64,000 bases of DNA. Origin: Dreissena polymorpha (lineage: Eukaryota; Mollusca; Bivalvia; Myida; Dreissenidae). Of this stretch, positions 12,240-24,300 are shown piece after piece (positions within the stretch are counted from its first letter, which is position 1; each line of letters opens with the position of its first letter). The stretch spans positions 30,782,890 through 30,846,889 of the forward strand of contig NC_068366.1 in NCBI RefSeq assembly GCF_020536995.1, read 5' to 3'. The notes beneath the pieces were generated by a model. It searched no databases, was not told the DNA's origin, and worked only from the letters and a program-made list of their open reading frames with translations. The translations under genes and the position numbers were made by a program.

Positions 12240-14700
12240 GGTAATTTTACAAATGTGTGTTTATGAGTGTTTAATGTTCTTTTCTGTTACCTTCTTGTTA
12301 GTTGTTAATTTTAATGAATATTTAAGACATGCATTACAATAATCTTCAAAATATATATTTAACCTTTCTTTTCTAAAAAACCAACATTAGAATTTCTCAC
12401 TCCTAACTTAATTATTAGTGTGAGCAAATAACTATTTATCTACCCCATGTGAGCCCCCATTTGTGACGTCATGAAGACAGCTGGTTGAAGTAAGGAGTGC
12501 TTCTCAGTGACGTATATAATGTGGGGGTAATTGATAGTTTTTAACCGTTTACGACCGTTTTGTTTATTTATATTTCATTTTTGTGGCAGATTTGGATACA
12601 GTTTTTAATACTCTGTCTAAATACCGTAGCAAGTTTTCAGTAATCGTTGTTGATGTCGAGCATGCGCAGAGACAAAGTTTAACGTGATCGAACTTCGGCT
12701 AATGGTCCATTTGTTTACAATCGGGTAGTTCTGTTTTTGTTGTTCAGAAAACGACACCGTCTCGTACAAGTCAGGACGGTCATATTTCTTGACAACCACT
12801 GCGCATAGATCGGACTGGTTCCAAGCATAGCTCGATATCAAATACTACCATTTGAATAACTGATTTTGTAAATCCTTAGTTTTAGGAGAGATTATCATTT
12901 AGTTATAAACCAAAGCGGCGAAGGCGATGCAGTTGTTTCCTATTGCATAACCTAAGACGCAACTCATTTTTAAAATTAAGCTAGCGCTTTTTAAATTGCA
13001 AGTTTTCAATACATGTTATTGGTAATGTTGTTAATTCAGATCTTTAGATTAAGTGTGTGTTTTTCTCAAAAATGCATGCATTCCCTAAGTGATAAGATGT
13101 GCGCAGTTCTAATTGGCATTAAATTATCTCGCTGTTTATTTATCCACGGAGTGTATATTGTCATCTAGAGTCCGTGATTTATCTCAATACTTCATTGTCA
13201 AAATTATCTTATTCACCTTCTCCAACAAATATTACCACGCAGTTTCTCTGTGTCTTTAAAATAAAAGACGAGATGTGGGATATACATGTTTATGTTTCCT
13301 TTATCGTGCGTTAGAAAATTGCAATTCTTATGCACTTACCTCCAGCCAATGAGTAGTTAAACAGTTATTCATTAAAAAATGTTTTCTGTGGCTGTTTGAT
13401 TTGAATTAGGATGCTGTATGATACATTTTCATTTACACTGACATTTTTAGTTTCACACTTTGTGGCACGTGCGAATTTCTGGGCTTCTTAAAATCGATTG
13501 AATACTGTTGGAATTGACATTTCCAAGGAGGTGATCTAAGAATGATTCAGCGTAGGTGTCTGTTGTCTGTCGTTTTGTAAATTGTGTAAATTTGTCAGTT
13601 AAGTTAATGTTTTTGCAAGGTTTGTGGTCCGCACAAAAAGATTTATACGATCTTAAGCTGGTGACACAGATAATTCATATGTGTTTGACATGAGTATCTG
13701 AGAAATGTCGAATTGTAGGGTAATGTATGTCACTTCCCAGAAAAAAAGACGTGATGTTAGGGACCTTATATTCGTCCCTTTGGTACAACCATAGTTTCAC
13801 TTGCTTTATATTTAAAATGTTGAAATATTTAGAATCGTAACAAGATGTATATGCCGGGCAATGCCAGTACGGTTAGCTATAATAAATTAGCTTGTTTTTG
13901 TGTTAAAATAAGACTCGTACACTTATAGAACAGGCGACAAGTCCATATCTTAAATGAAAGAACTGCTAGCGTTTGTCATCATTTAAAAAAAGTATTATAG
14001 TTCCCGTTTATAATTTATAGTAAAATTATAATTGGAATGAGTTATCAAGTTTTGTCTTTAAATTATTTGTAAAACGAGGCCGTTCAATATTGACTTCGAC
14101 TTTTCTTCGTCGGCCTATCCTAAATCTGAATTTTCATTTGACTTTTTGACCTTAAATAGTACTAAACTCAATTGTCTGACAAGACCACTAAAAGCGGCAA
14201 GTGTCTACATTGTTGCACATTAAGAAACAGAATTCGAATCTTGTACGAAGCAGCCAATAACGGTAATCAGGCTCGCGTAATACCAGTTGTGTGCAATAGA
14301 TAACACCAGTGTTATGTTTTTATTGTTAAAGAAGTGTTTTTTTTCATGGCAATGTTAAAAACAGTTTGTATGTAGCACTCAACTTTGCAATCATTACAGT
14401 TTTAAGTCTTACAATCTTCAAAACATCATTTTAGCTTTAAATAAATTTAATTTCCAATTAACCGGTTTACATCGATGATTTTCTATGACCGTTTTTAACC
14501 GTTGTCATTGAGCAATTTTAACAAATTTAATACTTTATATACAATATAAAATTAAAAAATATAAAACAGAATAATTATATAGACGTTCTGGAAAATTATT
14601 ACGCTTTGTTTATACATAGCTGCTATGTCGGTAGGTATGAGCTGTATTACCTTATGACTAAAGGTCCTATTTTAATGGCCAATGAAATTTCATTTGCCAA
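12240..14700. other. Gene-poor intergenic stretch
   Basis: Nothing coding was recognised on either strand except the small inverted repeat at 12425-12545. A fairly balanced-composition run at 12590-12830 holds only a short minus-strand frame without recognisable features. Confidence 0.4.
12425..12545. repeat. Small inverted repeat with CRE-like site
   Basis: The left side AACTATTTATCTACCCC and right side GGGGGTAATTGATAGTT form imperfect inverted arms. Between them lie TGACGTCA (12462-12469, a perfect CRE palindrome) and GTGACGTATATAATG. It is most likely a short MITE. The CRE plus the TATA-like stretch could also act as a promoter, but no gene follows. Confidence 0.4.
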
Positions 14701-14705
14701 TTTTT

Positions 14706-14985
14706 ATGCCCCCGGATCGATAGATCGGGGGTATATTGTTTTTGGCCTGTCTTTCTGTCTGTCATTCTGTCATTCTGTCCCAAAACTGTTCTGTACAGTA
14801 AAGTTTTGCAATAACTTTTGAAATATTGAACATAGCAACTTGATATTTGGCATGCATGTGTATCTCATGGAGCTGCACATTTTGAGTGGTGAAAGGTCAA
14901 GGTCAAGGTCATCCTTCAAGGTCAAAGGTCAACAAAAAAGCGGCGCATTAGGGGGCATTTCTGACAAACACATCTCTTGTTGAAC
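14706..14985 (+). repeat. Dispersed GGTCAAGGTCA repeat
   Basis: Begins TTTTTATGCCCCCGGATCG, has a CTGTCTTTCTGTCTGTC run, GATATTTGGCATGCATGTG, AAGGTCAAGGTCAAGGTCA and GCGGCGCATTAGGGGGCA, and ends ACACATCTCTTGTT. It is collinear with 63130-63460 and inverse to 5367-5655. No coding. Confidence 0.8.
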
Positions 14986-14989
14986 TTGA

Positions 14990-17547
14990 GTTAAAAAAAA
15001 GGTTGATGTCATAGAAACCATATTGTCCATAGGAGGTGTGCAATAGATATTAACCGATGAGAAAGCGTTTCAATTACTTGTTATAGCGTATGATTATTTT
15101 ATAATATCGCTCTGCCGGAATTGTGATCAATGAATTTTCAATTCGTATATTAAAGCGGGTTTGATGCATGGAAAAATGTTAAATGACGGTTGTATATAGA
15201 AACACAAAATATTTTGCAAACTTTAGGTACGCAACTGTTAATATGTATGTACCTTTTATATACAAAAAATGAAATAGAGTGAAATTTCAAAAAAATAATA
15301 TTTGCTCTTATTTATCTATTCCATTTTTAAAAAGCATTAACTGTGGTGTCTTGAAAAATAATGTGCTAACTTATAAGACTAGGCTCTTTACTTTGGACTA
15401 TTGAGTTGATGACCACGAACACGCTCCATAATTCGATAATAACAAACATGTGACCATTTTAAAGCTCTTAGTTAACCACCATAACACACCATAGTTCATT
15501 TATACAGCGTGAGAAAGTTACGCCAATTTAAGAGTTCCATATTAAAGCCAAAACATAACGGAAACACTTGTCTGATCACGGTTACCGTTCTTAAAGTATC
15601 GGATAGATAAACCTTGCTGACTACATGTATGAAATTGCTACACTTTAAAAAAAATGAAATTTGAGGTATTAATTTACAACATATATGCATTTAATTGGTG
15701 ACTATAGCTATAAAACAGTTAAGTTATTAATAAATGCGAGTCGTTTGCTTTGATTCAATGACAGCCAGGGAACCATAATCACCCGTAGTAACGATCGTTT
15801 AAGTAGAATTTTAATTATGGTGAGACATCATATGAATGTACTGTTCACTGTATTCCATAATTATTAGATGCATTATAGTGCTGTCCGCATTAAATGTGTT
15901 CAATCATGTAAGCCCGTTAAATATTATGTCACGTCATGATACAATTCTGTTCCAGCTCTTTAATTACCTGTTCCATCATTGTACACTAACTAAACTACTT
16001 ATCGACTATTGGACTGACCATTGAGTGCACACATTCTTCTTTATGAACAAATCGATTTTTCCATTATTTGACTGACAAACGTGCATAGTAGCAGTGAACT
16101 ATAACAATGCAAACTCTTACGCTTACTAACCTGTTTCCTTAAGGCTTAACTAAAAGTAGTGCACGACCATTTATTGTTTATAAGCCAATATCTTCCCATG
16201 TTTTTTGTAAGGATGGCATTTATAGATGACTTGTTTTCTACCATCTGACAATATCTTGCGTGTAATATTCCATGATAGCAGTGGAGCAGAAGGTTGCGAT
16301 ATAATATGCTTTTGTTCGAAAGCTTACATTTAGTTTTACAAATATATTGATAAACGGTTGTTTCTGAAAGCTATTATTATTTAATTGAGTGTCCAATAAC
16401 GTATTGTCCTAACGACTTAACTGACGTGTGCGGCCGCAATTATCACAATTTAAGATTGAATTATGGCTAACGCATGTAAACTTTCGGTGAAACACGGGTG
16501 CAAACGGTTTACATACATTACTTTATAGACTTTATAGAACACGCGGATTGAATAACGACTTAAGCATGTGAGCATTAATTGGGTGTAAACAAAACTTAAA
16601 TTAATTGTAGAACTTGAACACACACTAAAACTGCACAGTTTACAGTGTACCACCTGTACTGGTACACACATTTGTGATGTATTCGTTGTCAGAGTTAGAA
16701 TCATGATGTTAGCTCAATGTCGGTGAAACGTTTGTCTATAGGGATCCTGTTTCAAAAATCGACAAATAATCATTTTAAACATTGTTCGCATATTTGAAGA
16801 CTTAAAACAACACCACAAATAACAAAGACCGATTAAATACCGTTTAGTTAATGAGAAATCATAGGTAAAAACATATGAAATCTTTCAGACTTTGTAACGT
16901 AGATACAAAATAATCATTTAGTATGTGTATGTTTTTTTTTAAATATTTGAATAACACGACATACTTGCATATTCTAATTAAGTCTATAAAATGAATAATA
17001 TGTATCGCACAACTGCGAGAGATCGAGCTATTAATTGTTGATATTCTTTTGTGAAGTTCGGTTTTTTGTTTCAGCATTTCGAAATTAAGTGTTATAAATA
17101 CATATTTAAAGCTACTGATTGTTTCTATGAAATATGTTTAACTACTTGAATTAAGAAGTAAGTTGTATGCTTGTTTTTGTTTGTTTAATTGAGATACCAG
17201 TTTAAATGTTGTTATGAAGTTGTTATGTCATATCCGCTGCAGTATGCTGCGCGAAACTTATCGGCTGCTACGTGCTGTACGATTCTGATTGACTGCAGGC
17301 AAATTTATTTATCATAAAAAACTAAAACCTACTTAATTATAACGTAATAAACGAATTGAAACTCACACAACCATAGGTGTAGTCGAAAGCAACTCTGCCG
17401 CGTTCCCAATATTATGAGCAGTAACCGTTCTACGACATTTTGTTTTCAGCGTCGACTGCGATCAAATTTACAAAACACCATAATCACCAACTTCTTGCAG
17501 TTATCTATATTATTTAAATGTATGTACTTTGCAACACGGTACCATGC
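14990..17547. other. Gene-poor intergenic stretch
   Basis: AT-rich. Only short chance open frames without domain features; no RNA gene or repeat end recognised. Confidence 0.4.
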
Positions 17548-17557
17548 ATACAGACGT

Positions 17558-18245
17558 AAGGAAGCGTATATGGTACACCCCAATAATATGGTCATGCCGG
17601 ATTAATTTATATCGACTTACTGTGAAATAACATGGTATGTCCACATAGTTTTGTAGCTTTTTCCCACGTAATTTTACTCACCATAACGACATTAAGTTAA
17701 AGTCTCGACGTAAATGTTTCCGGCTTTTCCCGAAAAAATATTTGGTCGACATGATCTAAGTCAACAAATCAACATAATTTTTTGCGTCATGCTCTTGTGA
17801 AAATAACTTGCCAGCATAGTTTTGGTCGACACGATGAGTTATTTTTTACGCCATAACACATTTTTCGTATCATGCCGTGATAGAATATGGTACAACCCAA
17901 TAATATGGTCATGCCGGATTAGTTTGTATCGACTTACTGTGAAATAACATGGTATGTCGTAATAGTTTTGTAGTTTTTTCCCTCTTAATTTTACTCGCCA
18001 TAACTACATTAAGTTACAGTCTCGACGTAAATAATGCAGACTTTTCCCGAAAAAATATTTGCTCGACATGATCTAAGTCGACAAGTCAACATATTTTTTT
18101 GCGTCATGCTCTTGTGAAAATGACTTGCCATAATAGTTTTAGTCGACACGATGAGTTATTGTTTACGCCATTACGCCCTTTTCATATCATGCCGTCATAG
18201 AATGTTGACATCATCACAACATCAGGGTGTACCATATACGCTTCC
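17558..18245. mobile_element. 688-bp element with 21-bp perfect TIRs and a tandem interior
   Basis: The inverted ends are 17560-17580 (GGAAGCGTATATGG...) and 18225-18245 (...CCATATACGCTTCC), identical over 21 bases. The 10-base direct repeat ATACAGACGT lies outside at 17548-17557 and 18246-18255; on the left, two A bases separate it from the TIR. The interior is almost wholly a tandem duplication of about 319 bases, starting TATGGTAC at about 17569 and 17888. The right part of the left TIR is therefore echoed at the unit border. Units are rich in GTCGAC palindromes and GCGTCATGC/GACATGATC motifs. No coding. The long duplication would suit a Mutator-like (9-10 base) nonautonomous element, but this is inference. 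Confidence 0.8.
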
Positions 18246-18470
18246 ATACAGACGTCCTAACAAAGGGTGTGATTGTCAACTATCTTCACTTGAGTATACA
18301 TGTTATTACGTACTTAAGCATAAAATAAGACGTAAACTTATTGCCAAGGTTAGATGATTTAGACAGACCTGAGCCGTTTTAAGAAAAACTTGAATTCGTT
18401 TAAAAGGTAGGGCCAGTGCGCTCTCGAATTGTGGATCGAGGACCTCTCGATACTTAGATGGATACCATAT

Positions 18471-19200
18471 TGTCGCAAAATTAGAACTTCGATGGTAGCA
18501 ATCAAAGTTAAACTTTGCGCAAATTATCTCAACTAAATTTTAATTAAGTCAAGAACATGTGGTCTTATTTACGGATACTGCCACCAGTCCATTTGGACAA
18601 ATTTCCATGTAACTTGTACACTAGCTGAGCTAGTAGAAATTAAATAAAGTCATTTGTTTCTACAACTACAGTTTATTTACATTATATACACGTATTATTT
18701 TAGCATTTTCTAAAAAAAGTCAAACATTAGACATTTAAATCACATATGAAATATGTTAAGTTTAGATACATTCCAACAACTCCAGAAAAACATCCAAAAG
18801 CCTCCAAAAGCCTTCTCCCCCCCTTTATAATATAACTTCAGGTTTATACACTTAAACCCCTACCCGAACTTTCAGGTTAACCTGAATCCTCGGTTAACCT
18901 GAATCCTCGGTTAACCTGATAAACAGGTCTGTAACAATTCTTAAACTTTAAGGGTACCTGAAATTGTACTTAATCATGGACCTGACCATTCAATACCGAA
19001 GTGTCAGATACCCATTGATAAACAATTATCCAGAACTTTACATACATGTTTTATGTAGTAAAATATTGATACGAGTATTAATGAATAATACCTCAAAAAG
19101 TGAAGAAAATCATTATTGCTATAAAAACATTTTAGATGCAAAATAGTAAAAGAATCACTAATAAAAAATCAAATGTATGATTTTTTTAAAAACTGCAACA
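18471..19200 (-). repeat. 3' LTR (left copy)
   Basis: 730 bases, TGTCGCAA...TGCAACA on the plus strand, i.e. TG...CA ends on either strand. It contains three copies of GGTTAACCTGA at 18875, 18892 and 18909 (17-base period, with the palindrome AGGTTAACCT in the first), a possible regulatory cluster in the LTR. The same array is in the other LTR with small changes. The short open frame at 18964-19146 recurs in the other LTR only because the LTRs match. Confidence 0.95.
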
Positions 19201-19215
19201 CTACTCCCCCCTCAG
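19201..19215 (-). other. Polypurine tract of the Gypsy element
   Basis: On the minus strand the bases directly before the 3' LTR read CTGAGGGGGGAGTAG, a purine-rich run in the place expected for plus-strand DNA priming. Confidence 0.75.
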
Positions 19216-19855
19216 CTTGACACCCCCTGGTGTCAAATCAGCGGAAAAAAAATATTATTAAAAATCCAAATAAATCAATGACATTCCCCTCTAATTTAAA
19301 GAGGGCAAAAAACAATATGATAATGAAAACAGCCTTAATATATATATGATATATTGATTTTTTTTTGTAATTTTCAAAAATTGAAAATGAATACATGAGA
19401 TTATATATACAAAGTACATGTTTATTCTATCAACATTTTTTTTTTTTTTTTGAAAACGGTTCTTAAACATAAGAAATATTATATTTACAAATTAATGCAA
19501 ATAACAGTTGTGTGCTTAATGTCTCATTTCACATAAAACATATTAAAAGTTCAATAACACTTAAAAGATTATTGTAGTTAGAATAACAATTTTATCATAT
19601 TTGGTGAATGAATCAGAAAAGCATTTATTGTTTATTTAAATGAAATTAAATCCAGTCACAAAAGTAAATCCAATTCGCCGTGAATATTAAGTCCAGTCAC
19701 ACATTGGATGAAAAAAAATGATGTACATTATTTACAAATAAAACACACACACACACACAAATGAATCCATATTAAACAAATTAAATTGTTTATCATTGGC
19801 ACGTCGCGTCGCGTCGCTCTACCCGGACATCACGGTGGGAATTTGTCCATCATGC

Positions 19856-20935
19856 CTACCCACTCATGGTCAACAATGTGGCCTGACCATGGTGGACCCT
19901 CCAGGGGCGACTTACCCGCGACTGCCTCGTCTCGGGCGGCAGAGGCGGACCTGATACACAGGCGAAATTGAATAATTTTTTTAAAGTTTTCAGGGTTGTT
20001 TCTGCGATGTTTATTAGAAAGTTCTTTAAGGTTTCGTCTTCTTTTTTTGAGTTTAGATACGTGTTAAAAAGTTCTTGCTGATATTGGAGTGTTTTTGTCA
20101 TTGCGTCCAGAATTTCATCATTTCTGTCCTTAATCAATGTTTCTAATTTATTGGTAGTGTCCGAAATGGTCTTTTCTAATTTTTGTATTTTTGCGCAACA
20201 GCAGCCCTCCACTTTTTCATCTTGCAGAGGTGTATTGGCGCGCCTACGTAAGTTTGGCGGGGCTGGAACACTAGTACACGTAGACAGACTAGTGGATTGA
20301 CTGGATAAAAGGTATGGCGACGCCGTGAGTTGACCTCCAGTGTTCCACGTCATGTATGGTAATGCGGATGTATACAATCCAGCGTTATACGGCGAAGTAC
20401 TTGTAGTAATTGATGTGTCATTTTCTGAGCATATGCTTTCCAGCAAGTTATTTTCATGATGAGAATCGACGTTCTCTGGCGATGGCGATGGCGATATCGG
20501 CGTTAGTTCAACTGGAACCTTTACCTTACGTTTATCTTCTGTGATTGTAGTAGAAGTTAGATTTCCTTGATGGTGTTCCATGTTAAGCTTATCCTCTATG
20601 CTGGAAACTATGTCTATACACTCAAAGTTTGTTTCACTGGGAGAATTAATTAAATATTTTATTTCTTTTTCAGTAAATTGTGCACTGTTTATTTCAAAAT
20701 GTTTATTGTGTTGTTCATTAAAGTAATTCTGTTTTTTAATTTTTATGTCAATACTGGCAGCTACTGCTTGTCTTTTATGTCTTTCAGAAAATGAATGTTG
20801 AAGAAGTTTCAGTTTTGTTTCAAATTTTACTTCACAAGTAACACAGCAATAAAATCCAAAGAAATATGGTAAATAAATCAAATACAACTTTTGTACTGTT
20901 CTGAATAATTTTTTACAATTTTTACATTGTTTCAT
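19856..20935 (-). CDS. Extra ORF after pol: U1-type zinc finger plus coiled coil
   Basis: An open frame of 359 residues between pol and the 3' LTR, the position where some LTR elements carry env. It does not look like an envelope protein: there is no clear signal peptide, no C-terminal membrane anchor and no furin-like site in a fitting place. Near the N-terminus, after KQCKNCKKLF, a short hydrophobic run leads into CVTCEVKF-x8-H-x5-H, i.e. C-x2-C-x12-H-x5-H. This is the spacing of U1/matrin-type zinc fingers, a fold often used for RNA or nucleic-acid binding. The middle is Ser/Pro/Thr-rich. Residues about 245-325 form a predicted coiled coil (KIQKLEKTISDTTNKLETLI). A role in RNA binding or in particle or nuclear function is my inference. 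Composition matches the rest of the element. Confidence 0.75.
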   Translation of the reverse strand: MKQCKNCKKLFRTVQKLYLIYLPYFFGFYCCVTCEVKFETKLKLLQHSFSERHKRQAVAASIDIKIKKQNYFNEQHNKHFEINSAQFTEKEIKYLINSPSETNFECIDIVSSIEDKLNMEHHQGNLTSTTITEDKRKVKVPVELTPISPSPSPENVDSHHENNLLESICSENDTSITTSTSPYNAGLYTSALPYMTWNTGGQLTASPYLLSSQSTSLSTCTSVPAPPNLRRRANTPLQDEKVEGCCCAKIQKLEKTISDTTNKLETLIKDRNDEILDAMTKTLQYQQELFNTYLNSKKEDETLKNFLINIAETTLKTLKKLFNFACVSGPPLPPETRQSRVSRPWRVHHGQATLLTMSG

Positions 20936-21307
20936 TTCAATAAATCCGACATTATTTTTGTTTTAATTCACAATTTTGTTAAGAAGTTTCTGATAAAGTA
21001 TACGTATGAGTGCTGTTAGTTAACTGAAGAATGAAAGTCTAATCTTATTCCTTGAATATATATACACAAGAGTAAACCTGAGGGTCCATAAAAATATTAG
21101 TCATGGTTAATCTTTTATGCATTCTGTTTCTTGACATCAGATGGAGTCATGGTACCTTAGCAGTAACCTTTGTTCTAGGTGAACCTGATTCCTCGGGTAC
21201 CTTATGTAATAGCTTAATCCAAGCATTTTTAATGCACTGTTACAGTGGATAGTAGTTGAATCTTTCTGGAGAAACAATGAACCACCTTTGCCATTAGTGT
21301 CATTTCT

Positions 21308-24300
21308 TCAAGCCCTATAGAATTCTGTCTGTTTTCGATTTCTCACGCCTCTTCTAACAGAACTTTTAGTATCATCTTCTACCCGTGACTGATTAGTCTT
21401 TGGTGTATTGCACGTGTTATTGCTCTGTTGTTTACAGCTACCTAATTGTTGTTTGATAGGCGAAGCTGTTCCTTGACCTAATTTCATTTTCATTACATAT
21501 GTCCAGTCCGGTATTATATTACTGTTATATGGCTTCAGTCTATCATGATGCACAATTTTTGGTTTCTGCACATTTGACTTGATCTCGAATAATAAGTCCC
21601 CAAATTTTCTAGTTATCACTAAGGGCCCTTGCCATATTATTGGTTCTAGTTTCTTTGATCGCCCCACTGTTTTAGATTTATCTAAACAGTACACTAAGTC
21701 TCCAACTTTATAAGAATTTGTATTTAATCTTGAGTCATAATCCCGCTTTTGTCTCTTAATTGTTGATTTAGTGAATTGTCTTGCTAAAGAATAGCTATTT
21801 TCTAGTTTAGCTTTCAAACTTTCCACATATTCAGATTCTTTTTCACAATTGTGTGATTTCGGGAAACATCCGTATTGAAGTTGAATTGGCAAAGTTACCT
21901 CCCTTCCAAACATCAGATAATTTGGACTATAACCTGTTGAACTATGAACACTAGAACGATATGCCGATGTCACAAGAGCTAAGTCTTCGTCCCAGTTGGT
22001 TTGATTGTCATCAATATATGTCGTAATCATGTCATATAGGCACTGATTAAACCTTTCAGACATCCCATTTCCAGAAGGATGGTATGAACTTGTTCTTGTT
22101 TGATTTATTTCGAGAAGCCTACACATTTCCCTAAATAATTTCGATTGATAATTAGATCCTTGGTCACTGTGAATATCCAAACTAACTCCATATCTACTGA
22201 AATATTCATACACAATTTTTCGTGCAACAGTCTCTGCTGTTTGATTTGGAATAGCATAACACTCCACAAATCGTGTAAATTGATCCATCACTACGAGAAT
22301 AAATCTATTGTTCTGCTGTGTAACAGGAAGTGGACCAATTATATCCGTGCACACTCTGTCTAAAGATAACGAGACTGAATATTCATGCAGTCCGTGTCGA
22401 CCTGGTTTCATTGGTCTCTTTCTCGCTGCACAAACTGTACAATTGCGAATAAAATCCCTGATATCATCTTTCATTCTGTACCAATAAAAGGATGACTTCA
22501 CTTTAAAAACTGTCTTATCTATTCCAAGATGAGCTGATAACTTCAAACTGTGACATGATTTCAAAACATCCTTCTTTAGTAATGAAGGTATCACTAACTG
22601 TTCTCTTACTGTCTTATCCTTATATGGGTGTTTTCGAAATAAAACACCATTCCTTAAGTGTAATATGTCCCAATTTAGCCACAAATTACGCACTACTGGT
22701 GATTCACCAGCAATAACATCCCTGGTTGGTTTAACACCTTTTTCCAACCAGATGATAATGTAACCCACGTCTGGGTCATTCCTTTGTAATTTCGCGATAC
22801 TTTCCGGAGAATGGTCAAATAAGAGCGATGATTTGAACTGGTCACTGACATTGAGGGTAGTATCAATGTCGTTAGATTTCAAATCAAATGGTTCCTCTTC
22901 CACCCCTTTCGGAGATACTCCATGTTTACTTCCCTGTTCCCGGTTTCGAATCCTGAGACGCAAAACACTACCAGTAACTTTGTGTAGTGCACTTTTTGCA
23001 TTACTGATTATTATGGCTAAAAACACAACCAATATATTCCAATAGTAGAGAAATGATCGCACAGCATGAAAACTTGTACTTCCATTATTTATCCTGGAAG
23101 CGGAAATGTTCCTGGTAAATAAAGGTATCACATCATCTACCTTTGCAAATTCTGACCACTCATTATGACGCTTTAAGCAGATTTTGCAGCCTTTACACGG
23201 TAAATTCTCCAGTATGGAATTCGCGTCAAAACAGCCACACTCCTTTGGATCACACGGTATCCTAGATAAGCTATCACAATTCACGTGTTTGGTACCCTTC
23301 CGGTGTTCAATTTCAAAATTGAATTGTGCCATAATCTCCATCCATCTCGCCATTTGGTCTGTGGGAGATTTAAATGACATAATCCATCGTAACGAAGAAT
23401 GATCTGTCCTCACTAAGAACTCGCGTCCCAGTAAGTAATGTCTATATTTGTGCATGAAGGTAACCATTCCAAGCAATTCCCGCCGAGTAACACAGTATGA
23501 TCTCTGCGCTTTTGTAAGAGATTTGCTGGCGAAGAATACAGGTTTCTCTATTTCACATCCTGCTTTGTCACAATACTGCATCTGGGACAAGCAACCATTA
23601 ACCCCAGTATCACTCGCATCAACATCCAAAATAAACATTCCTTCATCCTTTGGATAAACTAAGATGTCTCCACTTACAAATGCAGACTTTAAATCTTCAA
23701 ATGACGCCTGTTGCTCCGAATCCCAATGAAATTTCTGACCGGCCCTCATCAGTCTATTCAATGGTGCAGCTCTAGTAGAAAATGACCTGATAAATCTTCT
23801 ATAATACGAACAAAATTGAACAAAACTTCTAACTTCAGTTAAGTTCTTTGGCACCGGCCAACTTTTAATACATTCAATTTTATCATCATTTGGTTTAACT
23901 CCTTCCTTGCAAACTGTAAATCCAAGAAATTTAACAGAGGTTTGAAACAGTTCACATTTCTCAGGTTTCAGTTTTAATCCAGCGTTCATTAAACGTTGAA
24001 ACATTTCACGCAAACGTTGTAACTGTTCTGTGAAATCTTTTCCAAAAGTAATAAGGTCATCTAAATATATTAATAAAGACTTCCATTAAATGCCACGGAA
24101 TATTAATTCCATACAACGCTGAAATGTCGCAGGCGAATTTGACAGTCCCATAGGTAATGTCACATATTCGTAAAGTCCATTTCTACTAGTACAGAACGCT
24201 GCCTTGGCTCTGTCTTTTTCCTCTACCTCTATTTGCCAAAATCCTGAAGCAAGATCACAAGTACTAAAATAGACAGCTCCATCCAAACTGTCCAAACACT

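Noticed and set aside
18964-19146. 60-residue open frame present identically at 18964-19146 and 27829-28011
   Set aside because: It lies inside the two LTRs; identity reflects the LTR copies, and the frame has no domain or coding signature.
19856-20935. env gene of a retrovirus-like element
   Set aside because: The position fits, but there is no signal peptide, anchor or surface/transmembrane layout; the protein is a zinc finger with a coiled coil.
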